From Rhodoferax sp. UBA5149 (lineage in GTDB: Bacteria > Pseudomonadota > Gammaproteobacteria > Burkholderiales > Burkholderiaceae_C): 7,330 nt of DNA. The translations under genes were made by a program, and so were the position numbers. Location: positions 1-7,330 of the forward strand of contig NZ_DHXT01000144.1 in assembly GCF_002413825.1 (NCBI RefSeq), given 5' to 3'. Of this stretch, positions 1-5,080 are shown in pieces. Under the pieces are notes generated by a model. The model saw only the letters and a program-made list of their open reading frames with translations, searched no databases and was not told the origin of the DNA. Every line of letters starts with the position of its first letter. Within the stretch, counting starts at the first letter, position 1.

Positions 1-861
1 ACAGTGAAATCGATGAAGAACCAAAGTTTAAAGGTCGTTGAGCAGCAAACAGAAGGCATCTCCAAGCAGCTCGAAAAACAACTTGAACACAATGCGGCTA
101 TTGGTAAAACAAAAGAGCAGATTGCCGAACTTACTGCGTCACGCCTGTATGACCAGGCAGCACAAAAAGACGATGTAGCGTCAACGCTAGAACTTTTTGA
201 AAAATCAAACCTATTGAGCGAAGAGTATCGAAAGCAAGCACAGTTATTGCGAGACCTTGCAAAAGCTGGGCAGGTTGGCGAAGCCGCTCAAATGTCTTCA
301 GACCTAAGCAAGACTGTCGAAGGCGGCCTGAAAAGCGCCATTACCGCGGCATTCAACGGAAGCCAAAACCCGATTGAGTCATTCGGAAATGCTCTAGGCA
401 AAGCTGTAGAAGCCAGCCTGGTAAATAGCATTGCCGATTCCATGGCAAAGCAATTTACAAGCTCAACCATTGGCAAAGGCCTGATGGCACTGTTCTCCGC
501 TGACGGCAACGCATTCGGCTCCAGCAGCGTCCATGCCTTCGCGGACGGCGGCGCGTTCACAAACTCCATCGTGTCTCAACCCACGCCGTTCGCCTTTGCC
601 AACGGTGGCAGCTTCGGTCTAGGCGTCATGGGCGAGGCAGGTGATGAAGCGGTCATGCCATTGACCCGCGACTCGTCTGGCAAGCTGGGCGTCAAGGCAT
701 CCGGCAATACCGCCCCTGTTCAGCCCATCGTCGTCAATCAATACTTCACTGTGGGCGACGTCGCCAGCGTCAGCATGGTCCGCCAAGCCGTCGCAGGCTC
801 CGAGCGCCGAATCGCTGCTGGCATTGGACGGTCGCAGCAGTATGGCGGGTCGATGGCATGA
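1..861 (+). CDS. Phage tail tape measure protein, C-terminal part (5' end outside window)
   Basis: The frame is open to the left edge, so at least 286 residues of a longer protein are visible. The GTG at 4 is unlikely to be the true start. Tape measure proteins set tail length and sit inside the tail tube of siphoviruses. The first ~100 residues are charged and helical (LEKQLEHN, EEYRKQAQLLRDLAK). A weakly hydrophobic Ala/Gly/Ser stretch follows, then the typical C-terminal signature: repeated FADGGAF and FANGGSFG blocks and GVMGEAGDEAVMPLTR, as in lambda-type tape measure C-termini. The last part (VVNQYFTVGDVASVSMVRQ) is also usual for the family. The coding sequence changes from AT-rich (25 of 60 bases G/C at 61-120) to GC-rich (39 of 60 at 541-600), suggesting mosaic origin. 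Its TGA overlaps the next ATG (858). No tail-tip genes follow, which is unusual. Confidence 0.85.
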   Translation, partial: TVKSMKNQSLKVVEQQTEGISKQLEKQLEHNAAIGKTKEQIAELTASRLYDQAAQKDDVASTLELFEKSNLLSEEYRKQAQLLRDLAKAGQVGEAAQMSSDLSKTVEGGLKSAITAAFNGSQNPIESFGNALGKAVEASLVNSIADSMAKQFTSSTIGKGLMALFSADGNAFGSSSVHAFADGGAFTNSIVSQPTPFAFANGGSFGLGVMGEAGDEAVMPLTRDSSGKLGVKASGNTAPVQPIVVNQYFTVGDVASVSMVRQAVAGSERRIAAGIGRSQQYGGSMA

Positions 862-998
862 CCACGGATATGACCTGCCAGACCTGCATACACCGCCTGG
901 ACGTGACGCTGTGGGGCTTATGGATGGCGACAGGGTGCCGCGTGGGCTGGTTATCTGTGCCAACTGTCAACAACACAAAGGACAAACCGAATGAATGA
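858..998 (+). CDS. Small cysteine-containing phage protein (46 residues)
   Basis: This short frame starts at the ATG that overlaps the tape measure stop (ATGA, 858-861) and ends 8 bases inside the next gene. It is therefore translationally coupled on both sides, which is the main reason to believe it. The protein begins MTTDMTCQTCIHRLDV and carries a CxxC pair (Cys7, Cys10) plus a third cysteine (Cys27) in a Trp/Leu-rich middle (LWGLWMATGCRVGW). That could be a small metal-binding knuckle, though the fourth ligand is not obvious. No strong ribosome binding site is seen beyond the coupling. I do not recognise a family. It could be a non-coding spacer with a chance frame. Confidence 0.5.
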   Translation: MTTDMTCQTCIHRLDVTLWGLWMATGCRVGWLSVPTVNNTKDKPNE

Positions 999-1335
999 CC
1001 GCGAAATTCTCGCCGCCTGTCTGCGTTGGCATACCGCCCATGCCCGCCGCCTTGAAATCGGGGCTGCAAAACGACGCTTTGATAAAGCCGTAAAAGAGGC
1101 ATACGACAGGAGCGGCTTTCATCCCTGTGACCCTGGCTACCTTGAGGCGTGCCGGGTTAGAGCAGCAGCCAGTGAAGCCGGGGAGCGCCTGACCCCAGCG
1201 CGGAGAGCCGAGTTGGCCGCGCTGCGAGCCCTTGCCAAAGTTTGCGCGAAGGTGCGAGGGAATCAACAACACGTAACAGACGCCGATGTGATTGATGTGC
1301 CCATGCTGCTGACCTGCGACCGCTTCACTGATTGA
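991..1335 (+). CDS. Hypothetical small helical phage protein (114 residues)
   Basis: The start is ATG 991, with AAAGGA (977-982) 8 bases upstream; it overlaps the preceding small frame by 8 bases. The protein is predicted to be almost all helix and is rich in Ala, Arg and Glu. It has five cysteines (residues 10, 46, 54, 85 and 109) and an acidic C-terminal stretch around DADVIDVPMLLTCDR. Residues 17-45 are basic (HARRLEIGAAKRRFDKAVK), so nucleic acid contact is possible but unproven. There is no signal peptide or membrane segment. It belongs to the compact operon that continues into the DUF5681 gene 16 bases downstream. I do not recognise the family, and the function is unknown. Confidence 0.7.
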   Translation: MNDREILAACLRWHTAHARRLEIGAAKRRFDKAVKEAYDRSGFHPCDPGYLEACRVRAAASEAGERLTPARRAELAALRALAKVCAKVRGNQQHVTDADVIDVPMLLTCDRFTD

Positions 1336-1351
1336 ACAGGAAAAAATCAAA

Positions 1352-1777
1352 ATGACAGAACCAAAGAAAAAACGGGGCTCATGGAAGCCTGGACAGAGTG
1401 GCAACCCAGCCGGACGCCCGCCCGGTGTGGGTGAAGTGTCCAAGCTTCGCGCCGGCATCGCCGCCCATGTGCCCGAGCTACTGGCCGCCATGATGAGAAA
1501 AGCACTTGAAGGCGATGTAGGCGCCGCCCGCCTGCTGCTGGAGCGTGCCATTGCTCCGCTGAAGGGGGTAGAGCAGGCCGTAGCGCTGCAACTGCCCAAC
1601 GCTGGGACACTGACCGCCAAAGCAACCGCCGTGCTGAATGCTGCCGCCGCTGGCGACCTTGCACCTGGACAGGCCGCGCAACTGATAGCCGCATTGGGCA
1701 CGCTGGCCAAAATCAGCGAGGTCGACGAACTGGCCGCCCGCATTGCTGCACTGGAGGCCCAACATGGCAACGCTTAA
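1352..1777 (+). CDS. DUF5681 domain-containing phage protein
   Basis: The start ATG 1352 follows AGGA (1338-1341) at about 10 bases. Residues 9-27 hold the diagnostic DUF5681 signature GSWKPGQSGNPAGRPPG, a basic Gly/Pro segment seen at the N-terminus of many phage and prophage proteins, often near DNA packaging genes. The middle (residues 32-80) is helical (KLRAGIAAHVPELLAAMMRKALEGDVGAARLLLERA). This resembles the body of family members thought to bind DNA or act like a small terminase; that role is inference, not shown here. The C-terminus (residues 121-138, VDELAARIAALEAQ) forms a short leucine-rich coiled-coil whose LxxRIxxLE motif recurs at the N-termini of the next three proteins. The stop overlaps the next gene, and that gene's ribosome binding site lies inside this one. 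Confidence 0.85.
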   Translation: MTEPKKKRGSWKPGQSGNPAGRPPGVGEVSKLRAGIAAHVPELLAAMMRKALEGDVGAARLLLERAIAPLKGVEQAVALQLPNAGTLTAKATAVLNAAAAGDLAPGQAAQLIAALGTLAKISEVDELAARIAALEAQHGNA

Positions 1778-1985
1778 AACCCGCCTTGACGCTCGATTGC
1801 TGGCGCTGGAATCCGCAACGCAACCGAGAAGCCCATACGCCGTGCCACTAATGCCCGGCTGTACGCGCCTGCCCTTGTTGGTGTTGCGTGGCCCTGATGA
1901 ACTGGCAGAGCTTGCCCATGCCCGCGCCCGTGGGTTTGTGGCTGAACTGGAAACACCAGAAAATAACGCGAGGTTTTTAGGATGA
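1764..1985 (+). CDS. Small phage protein with N-terminal LxxRL coiled-coil motif (73 residues)
   Basis: I place the start at ATG 1764 rather than the in-frame ATG 1743 because a strong GGAGG (1753-1757) sits 6 bases before it and homologous-looking neighbours begin in the same way. The protein opens MATLKTRLDARLLALES, an amphipathic helix. A Pro-rich linker follows (residues about 22-40), then a second helix, DELAELAHARARGFVAELE. It overlaps the DUF5681 gene by 14 bases and its TGA overlaps the next ATG (1982-1985). The C-terminal helix (DELAEL...RARGFV) resembles SELARLRKRGREVL in the following 57-residue protein, so the two may be diverged paralogues. The function is unknown. Confidence 0.7.
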   Translation: MATLKTRLDARLLALESATQPRSPYAVPLMPGCTRLPLLVLRGPDELAELAHARARGFVAELETPENNARFLG

Positions 1986-2155
1986 ACGCACTTACCCGCC
2001 GCCTTGAGGCATTGGAAGCGACCGACAGTGACCAAGCAAAGCGACTGCCCGATGTGGTGCCTGATGACACGCCAGATAGTGAGCTTGCACGCCTTCGCAA
2101 GCGGGGCCGCGAGGTACTGCGCTATTCTGAGTTTCTGGAGCAATGCCTACTATGA
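1982..2155 (+). CDS. Very small phage protein, likely paralogue of the preceding one (57 residues)
   Basis: This gene is easily missed because of its size. ATG 1982 overlaps the previous stop (ATGA) and GAGG (1970-1973) lies 8 bases upstream. The product starts MNALTRRLEALEATDSDQ, then has an acidic Pro/Asp linker (PDVVPDDTPDSE) and a basic helix, LARLRKRGREVLRYSEFLEQ. The order helix, linker, helix matches the 73-residue protein before it. Its TGA (2153-2155) overlaps the ATG at 2152 of the next gene, again as ATGA. Coupled starts on both sides and conserved layout support a real gene. The function is unknown; a coiled-coil partner of its neighbours is possible. Confidence 0.65.
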   Translation: MNALTRRLEALEATDSDQAKRLPDVVPDDTPDSELARLRKRGREVLRYSEFLEQCLL

Positions 2156-2460
2156 AATCACTGAGCGCAAGGCTGGCAAAGCTGGAGCAAGTCGCAACCC
2201 CTGACGCACCCCGCGTTATCTGGCTGTGCGTTACCCCCGCAACAAAGGACGCCATACCCAAGCATGACAGCGACGTGATTGGGTGCCACAGCATGGGCCG
2301 CAAGGTGTCGCGCCTGGCTGGCGAACCCATCGAAGCCATGGAAGCCCGCGCCGTGCGTCTGGTGCCCGATGCCGTGCTGTGGTTCATGGCCTATGCCAGC
2401 AGGGAATCCAGCCGCGCCGTGTTTGAGGGCTGTATTGAAGCGGTGCCGATATTGCATTGA
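2152..2460 (+). CDS. Small phage protein with N-terminal LxxRL coiled-coil motif (102 residues)
   Basis: Two in-frame starts exist, ATG 2143 and ATG 2152. I prefer 2152 because it gives the ATGA overlap used by the preceding junction, places the upstream GGAG (2137-2140) at a usable distance (the gap to 2143 is only 2 bases), and yields MKSLSARLAKLEQ, which matches the N-termini of the two preceding proteins. The rest contains a short beta-like stretch (RVIWLCVTP), a GCHSMGRKVSRLAGEP turn and a helix rich in Ala and Glu (IEAMEARAVRLVPDAV). It is the last gene before a strong terminator, so it ends the operon. I recognise no domain. Confidence 0.75.
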   Translation: MKSLSARLAKLEQVATPDAPRVIWLCVTPATKDAIPKHDSDVIGCHSMGRKVSRLAGEPIEAMEARAVRLVPDAVLWFMAYASRESSRAVFEGCIEAVPILH

Positions 2461-2484
2461 TGCCTGTTACTGGGTAACGCCAGC

Positions 2485-2510
2485 CCCAGCCCGACAAGCT
2501 GGGTTTTTTT
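2485..2510 (+). terminator. Intrinsic terminator ending the phage small-gene operon
   Basis: CCCAGC (2485-2490) pairs perfectly with GCTGGG (2498-2503) across a 7-base loop and is followed directly by seven T (2504-2510). It lies 24 bases after the stop of the last small gene, as expected for a Rho-independent terminator. Confidence 0.9.
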
Positions 2511-2608
2511 GATTAGCTTTTTTTCGAATCCTAAACGGACGATACTTAAGCATACAGAGCCGAGAAGGCCGGTAAGTCGTTGGAATTACTTAACCAAAGG
2601 GATAGGCG

Positions 2609-3022
2609 ATGAAAACAAATCTAGCTAAATTATTTATTTATGCGCTTATCGCGCTCCCGGTAATTTCACACGCCGATGCAGATAAAAGGACACCATCCGA
2701 AAAATATCAGGGGGCTATTTCGTTTGCTTTGTCGATGTGCACCTTTGCATTTATAGAGGCGCAAGCAGGTGGTAGGCAAGAGACTCAATCATGCATTGAT
2801 GACGGACGGGTGAGTATTAAAAAAGAATACGACTCCTTTTCTAAACTGATAAAAAAGCCACCGGCAAAATCTGCCCTAAAAGAGCACTACATTGCAGGCA
2901 TATCTGCCCTGAATGGAATTCAACCTCAGACCCAAGAGCGGAAATTTAACTATGACAAGAGGCAAGGCGACAACCAAGCAAAAATTGATGACCTATGGGT
3001 CAGATTTGAGACCGAGAACTGA
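2609..3022 (+). CDS. Small exported protein of unknown function, moron-like
   Basis: The start ATG 2609 has AAAGGGA just upstream (2597-2603). Residues 1-23 form a clear Sec signal peptide: basic MKTNLAK, hydrophobic LFIYALIALPVI, and a cleavage region near SHADA. The mature part is about 113 residues, mostly hydrophilic, with two cysteines (44 and 62) that could form a disulfide in the periplasm. A conserved-looking end follows (HYIAGISALNGIQPQ, NYDKR, DDLWVRFE). The gene stands alone between the terminator at 2485-2510 and the RNA cassette, and is much AT-richer than its neighbours (22 of 60 bases G/C at 2821-2880). An isolated, differently composed gene at a phage operon boundary fits a moron, meaning a lysogen-expressed passenger. 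No catalytic motif is visible and I cannot name the family. Confidence 0.85.
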   Translation: MKTNLAKLFIYALIALPVISHADADKRTPSEKYQGAISFALSMCTFAFIEAQAGGRQETQSCIDDGRVSIKKEYDSFSKLIKKPPAKSALKEHYIAGISALNGIQPQTQERKFNYDKRQGDNQAKIDDLWVRFETEN

Positions 3023-3120
3023 GTCTCTAGCACCCGGCCAATAACCGACCACCAAAGCAGTTTTTTATGACTGCCCTTGTCGTGGCGGTCAAGAAACCCC
3101 GCAATTAATTTCGCAATTTC

Positions 3121-3276
3121 TGCGCATTTATCCGAACGATAACGCAACACCTTATTTGAACTTTCCCCAATGACAGAGGGAAACAAGGCCGGTTTATATC
3201 GCAACAATTCCTGAACGATTCCGCCGCAATAACTGCGCATTTGGTTCGCACCTGGAGCAATGACAGGGGGAGTATC
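3121..3276 (+). repeat. Upstream control module A (diverged copy of 5081-5269)
   Basis: This non-coding stretch shares ordered blocks with 5081-5269: GCGCATTTATCCGAAC here against GCGCATAAATCCGAAC there; AACAATTCCTGAACGA against AACAATTTCCGAACGA; TGCGCATTT in both; and GGGGGAGTATC in both. The last two blocks start exactly 32 bases apart in each copy (3234/3266 and 5227/5259). CCGAAC or CTGAAC occurs at 3132 and 3211. The region lies just before the antisense RNA, so it probably carries its promoter and protein-binding sites, but I could not identify a convincing -10/-35 pair. Bases 3023-3120 hold nothing I recognise. Confidence 0.6.
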
Positions 3277-3311
3277 GGGCGGCACGACGTCAGCACTGAG
3301 AAAACATTGTT

Positions 3312-3416
3312 ACAAACCCGATTCCGGAATCCCGGTGTCGGGTTGTGCTACAGTTCGTTCCGGTGCTATCCACACCACAAAACAAGCGGGCAACCTCCCC
3401 GACAGCGAGGTTTTTT
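3312..3416 (+). ncRNA. C4/P4-CI-like antisense RNA
   Basis: The segment has the layout of the small antisense immunity RNAs of phages P1/P7 (C4) and P4 (CI). A 5' hairpin AACCCGA (3315-3321) pairs with TCGGGTT (3338-3344), with an inner CCGG/CCGG stem. Two single-stranded antisense segments follow, then a terminator hairpin AACCTC (3392-3397)/GAGGTT (3407-3412) with a T run to 3416. Segment a' GTTGTGCT (3342-3349) is complementary to AGCACAAC (3470-3477), and CAG (3351-3353) can pair with CTG (3465-3467). Segment b' (3367-3386) contains TATCCACAC and AAAACAAG, complementary to GTGTGGATA (3485-3493) and CTTGTTTT (3477-3484), with only a 3-base bulge. In P1 and P4 such RNAs are cut from the leader transcript and silence the downstream operon by blocking translation or causing premature termination. 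Exact ends and processing here are inferred. Confidence 0.75.
3392..3416 (+). terminator. Terminator at the 3' end of the antisense RNA (leader attenuator)
   Basis: AACCTC (3392-3397) pairs with GAGGTT (3407-3412) around a 9-base loop, and the T run 3411-3416 follows. It would end short transcripts after the antisense segment and before the four-gene cassette. Confidence 0.75.
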
Positions 3417-3462
3417 CACGTCCTAACACTTTGGTTTTGGGGTTGGGAGTGCCAAACCGTAA

Positions 3463-3502
3463 GGCTGGCAGCACAACTTGTTTTGTGTGGATATACCCAG
3501 CC
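3463..3502 (+). promoter_or_regulatory. Target site of the antisense RNA, shown in a hairpin loop
   Basis: The block 3465-3493 is complementary along almost all its length to the two antisense segments 3342-3353 and 3367-3386. It sits between GGCTGG (3463-3468) and CCAGCC (3497-3502), which can pair with each other. The target would then be exposed in a large loop, suited to a kissing contact. Antisense pairing would compete with this stem. The 71-residue gene's ribosome binding site lies about 55 bases downstream, so control is more likely through leader folding, termination or an upstream start (GTG 3485 is in frame with that gene) than through direct masking of that site. Confidence 0.65.
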
Positions 3503-3538
3503 CCACCTTATGGCCTAGCCAGTCAGAAGGCGGGTTTT
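3502..3538 (+). terminator. Second terminator-like hairpin just before the cassette
   Basis: CCCACCTT (3502-3509) can pair with AAGGCGGG (3527-3534) with one A-C mismatch, followed by TTTT (3535-3538). It is weaker than the other terminators and lies between the antisense target and the ribosome binding site of the first cassette gene. It could be a conditional terminator whose formation depends on antisense pairing at 3465-3493, which is inference. Confidence 0.4.
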
Positions 3539-3562
3539 CAGTCTCAACAAGGAGCCGAAACC

Positions 3563-3778
3563 ATGACCACGGTCACCACCACCACGCCCACCATGGGCAT
3601 CACATCCCCCATAGCCCGGCAACAGGCCATTGAAAACGCTTTGAGCCTTGCGCTCTGGCACATTCGGCAGGACGTAGCACCAAGGCACATCCATGCGGCC
3701 ACCGTGAAGGCCGTGCGGGCCGCTGCAATGCTCAAACACGCCTGCGCTGAGTCTTCTATCAGTGGGGTGACAGCATGA
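3563..3778 (+). CDS. Small Ash/Icd-like leader-linked protein, first gene of the cassette (71 residues)
   Basis: I choose ATG 3563 because AAGGAG (3549-3554) lies 8 bases upstream. The same frame stays open back to 3260 right through the antisense RNA. That extended frame (about 172 residues) is the kind of ORF often annotated as Ash-family or Icd-like in P4/P1-type immunity regions, but its first 101 residues would be translated structural RNA, and I do not regard them as protein. The short form starts with a Thr-rich tail (MTTVTTTTPTMGITSP), followed by helices: IARQQAIENALSLALWHIRQDV and IHAATVKAVRAAAMLKHACAE. In P1, the ORF after C4 (icd) inhibits cell division; whether this one does is unknown. 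The stop overlaps the next ATG (3775-3778). Confidence 0.65.
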   Translation: MTTVTTTTPTMGITSPIARQQAIENALSLALWHIRQDVAPRHIHAATVKAVRAAAMLKHACAESSISGVTA

Positions 3779-4335
3779 GCGCCACCACCCCAACAACCGA
3801 GCAACTGCGCGTTGCGGTCACTGAAATGCACAGCATGTCGCAAAGCGCATTCACTGAAATATCGACCTTCGCCAGGCTGGCCCTTGCCTCGCTGGAAACC
3901 CCGCAGGCATATGCCAACATCGAAAGCCTGGCCACCGTCCTAAGTGCCATTTGGGGTAAGGCCATGGACGCAGATAACTGCATCCGCGCAGAAGCGGAGG
4001 GCGTGGGGTGCAACTACGTGGACGAGGCTCGGCGATGCCGAATGGATGCCGAGCGCAAAGCCAGCGAAACCACCAGCGGGGCGGGGTGTCCCATGGATAA
4101 ACCCATTCCGGCAGACAGGGCATACATCGCGTTGCAGGCATCCTGGGAAATCGATGGCATCTCGGAACTGGTGCACGACCATATGAGTCTCGACCCCGAC
4201 AACCTTCCGCACCGCGCTTTGCTTCGCCGTTGCAAGCGACTATCGAGCATCATCATGTCGGCGCTTGGAGAACCCGACATGGGCTGCGACAAACTCGAAC
4301 TGATGCTGAACGATGAGGAGGTGGCTCATGTCTAA
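3775..4335 (+). CDS. Hypothetical two-part helical cassette protein (186 residues)
   Basis: ATG 3775 overlaps the preceding stop (ATGA). The protein is helical and soluble, with no signal peptide. It seems to have two parts. Residues 9-98 contain long helices (SAFTEISTFARLALASLE, NIESLATVLSAIWGKAMDADN) and a Cys-containing stretch, CIRAEAEGVGCNYVDEARRC. Residues 107-182 form a second helical unit (AYIALQASWEIDGISELVHDHM, RCKRLSSIIMSALGE). Six cysteines are present (69, 79, 88, 105, 153, 171), too scattered for an obvious zinc site. The first part resembles free-standing ~95-residue proteins such as the next gene's product in size and helix layout, so this may be a fusion of two such units. 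The role is unknown; a regulatory or adaptor protein is one possibility. Confidence 0.8.
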   Translation: MSATTPTTEQLRVAVTEMHSMSQSAFTEISTFARLALASLETPQAYANIESLATVLSAIWGKAMDADNCIRAEAEGVGCNYVDEARRCRMDAERKASETTSGAGCPMDKPIPADRAYIALQASWEIDGISELVHDHMSLDPDNLPHRALLRRCKRLSSIIMSALGEPDMGCDKLELMLNDEEVAHV

Positions 4336-4621
4336 CGCAACGACCTTTGCAGAGGCAAACGCACCTACCGCCGACCAATTCGAAAAGACCATTGGCGATT
4401 TGTTTTCAAAGATTTCCTATGCCATGTTGCATCGTGAAACACTCGTTGGCATGGCCGGAGAGTTAGTTTTGAATGGCAATGTGCCCGAAGAATTGGGAGC
4501 CATCGTCTACGCCATGAACGGCTTGCGCGACGACATTCCTTCCATGGTTCTCACCAATTTGCATGACTCCGTGAGTCTGCTTATTGAGCGCGTGCGCAGC
4601 CTGGAGGTGTCCCATGTCTGA
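4328..4621 (+). CDS. Hypothetical helical cassette protein (97 residues)
   Basis: An upstream in-frame ATG exists at 4313, but it would leave the strong GAGGAGG (4315-4321) inside the coding sequence. That site is 6 bases before ATG 4328, so I choose 4328, giving an 8-base overlap with the preceding gene. The protein is an acidic helical bundle without cysteines: DQFEKTIGDLFSKISYAML, ETLVGMAGELVLNG, PEELGAIVYAMNGLRDD and LHDSVSLLIERVRSLEV. No catalytic motif, signal peptide or DNA-binding motif is visible. The end (RSLEVSHV) resembles that of the previous protein (EEVAHV) because both coding sequences end by reading through the next gene's ribosome binding site. The function is unknown. Confidence 0.8.
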   Translation: MSNATTFAEANAPTADQFEKTIGDLFSKISYAMLHRETLVGMAGELVLNGNVPEELGAIVYAMNGLRDDIPSMVLTNLHDSVSLLIERVRSLEVSHV

Positions 4622-4916
4622 TACCGCCCAAATCTTCGCATTTCCGACAATATTTGCCGCAGCGGTACAACAAACATGCACTCGCGGTCGCCATCCAAAA
4701 GAGATTGCACTTCTTTGGATGAAGCGGGACGAAATGCGCAGTCTGCGACACAACAGCGAACATGCAAAAAAGGCAATTGCCGCGGCACGCGAAAACGTCG
4801 AATGCGCACGCGAAAACGTCGAATTCGCAGAGCGCATAGCGCATTCATACAGGTATGCGCTGGCCCAGCTTCTTCAAACCCAAGAAAAGCAGTCGGCACA
4901 CATGGCATCGACCTAA
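4614..4916 (+). CDS. Hypothetical coiled-coil cassette protein with duplicated heptad (100 residues)
   Basis: The start ATG 4614 has GGAGG (4604-4608) 5 bases upstream and overlaps the previous gene by 8 bases. An alternative in-frame start at 4584 lacks such a site. Residues 1-25 are mildly hydrophobic (IFAFPTIFAAAVQQTC) but do not form a good membrane segment. Residues 26-95 make one long charged helix, likely a coiled coil: HPKEIALLWMKRDEMRSL, then AKKAIAAARENVECARENVE, then FAERIAHSYRYALAQLLQTQ. The seven residues ARENVEC/ARENVEF are encoded by an almost exact 21-base tandem duplication. This is the last gene of the cassette, before the terminator at 5037-5059. No family is recognised. 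Confidence 0.8.
   Translation: MSDTAQIFAFPTIFAAAVQQTCTRGRHPKEIALLWMKRDEMRSLRHNSEHAKKAIAAARENVECARENVEFAERIAHSYRYALAQLLQTQEKQSAHMAST
4785..4826 (+). repeat. Tandem 21-base duplication inside the coiled-coil gene
   Basis: Copies 4785-4805 and 4806-4826 differ at one base (final GC against TC). Each encodes one heptad (ARENVEC, ARENVEF), so the duplication adds exactly one coiled-coil repeat and keeps the frame. Confidence 0.9.
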
Positions 4917-5007
4917 TCCAGTTTTGCCCCGGCCTAGCCCGCAACCCGGACGCAAAGACAAGCCCGAAACGAACACTGTCCAAAATTGGACCGTGCACTG
5001 ATGCGAA

Positions 5008-5059
5008 GGGCTGAATTTTTAGCCCAGTACATGGCCAGCCCCTTCATTGGGGCTTTTTT
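5008..5059 (+). terminator. Intrinsic terminator ending the four-gene cassette
   Basis: AGCCCC (5037-5042) pairs with GGGGCT (5049-5054) across a 6-base loop, with a T run at 5054-5059. A smaller hairpin, GGGCT (5008-5012)/AGCCC (5021-5025), precedes it. The 120 bases between the last stop and the terminator hold no credible gene. Confidence 0.85.
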
Positions 5060-5080
5060 GTGCGCAACGGCTCTGGAATA

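Noticed and set aside
967..1770. - strand open frame of 267 codons
   Set aside because: It lies opposite two well-supported + strand genes; long antisense frames are common in high-GC DNA.
2509..2546. Promoter for the exported protein (TTGATT with a -10 near 2532, or GATACT at 2541)
   Set aside because: Neither option gives both boxes with normal spacing; it is too weak to list.
3121..3276. Reading the repeated GCGCAT/CCGAAC words as a CRISPR array
   Set aside because: The words are short, irregularly spaced and diverged. There are no uniform repeats or spacers and no cas genes.
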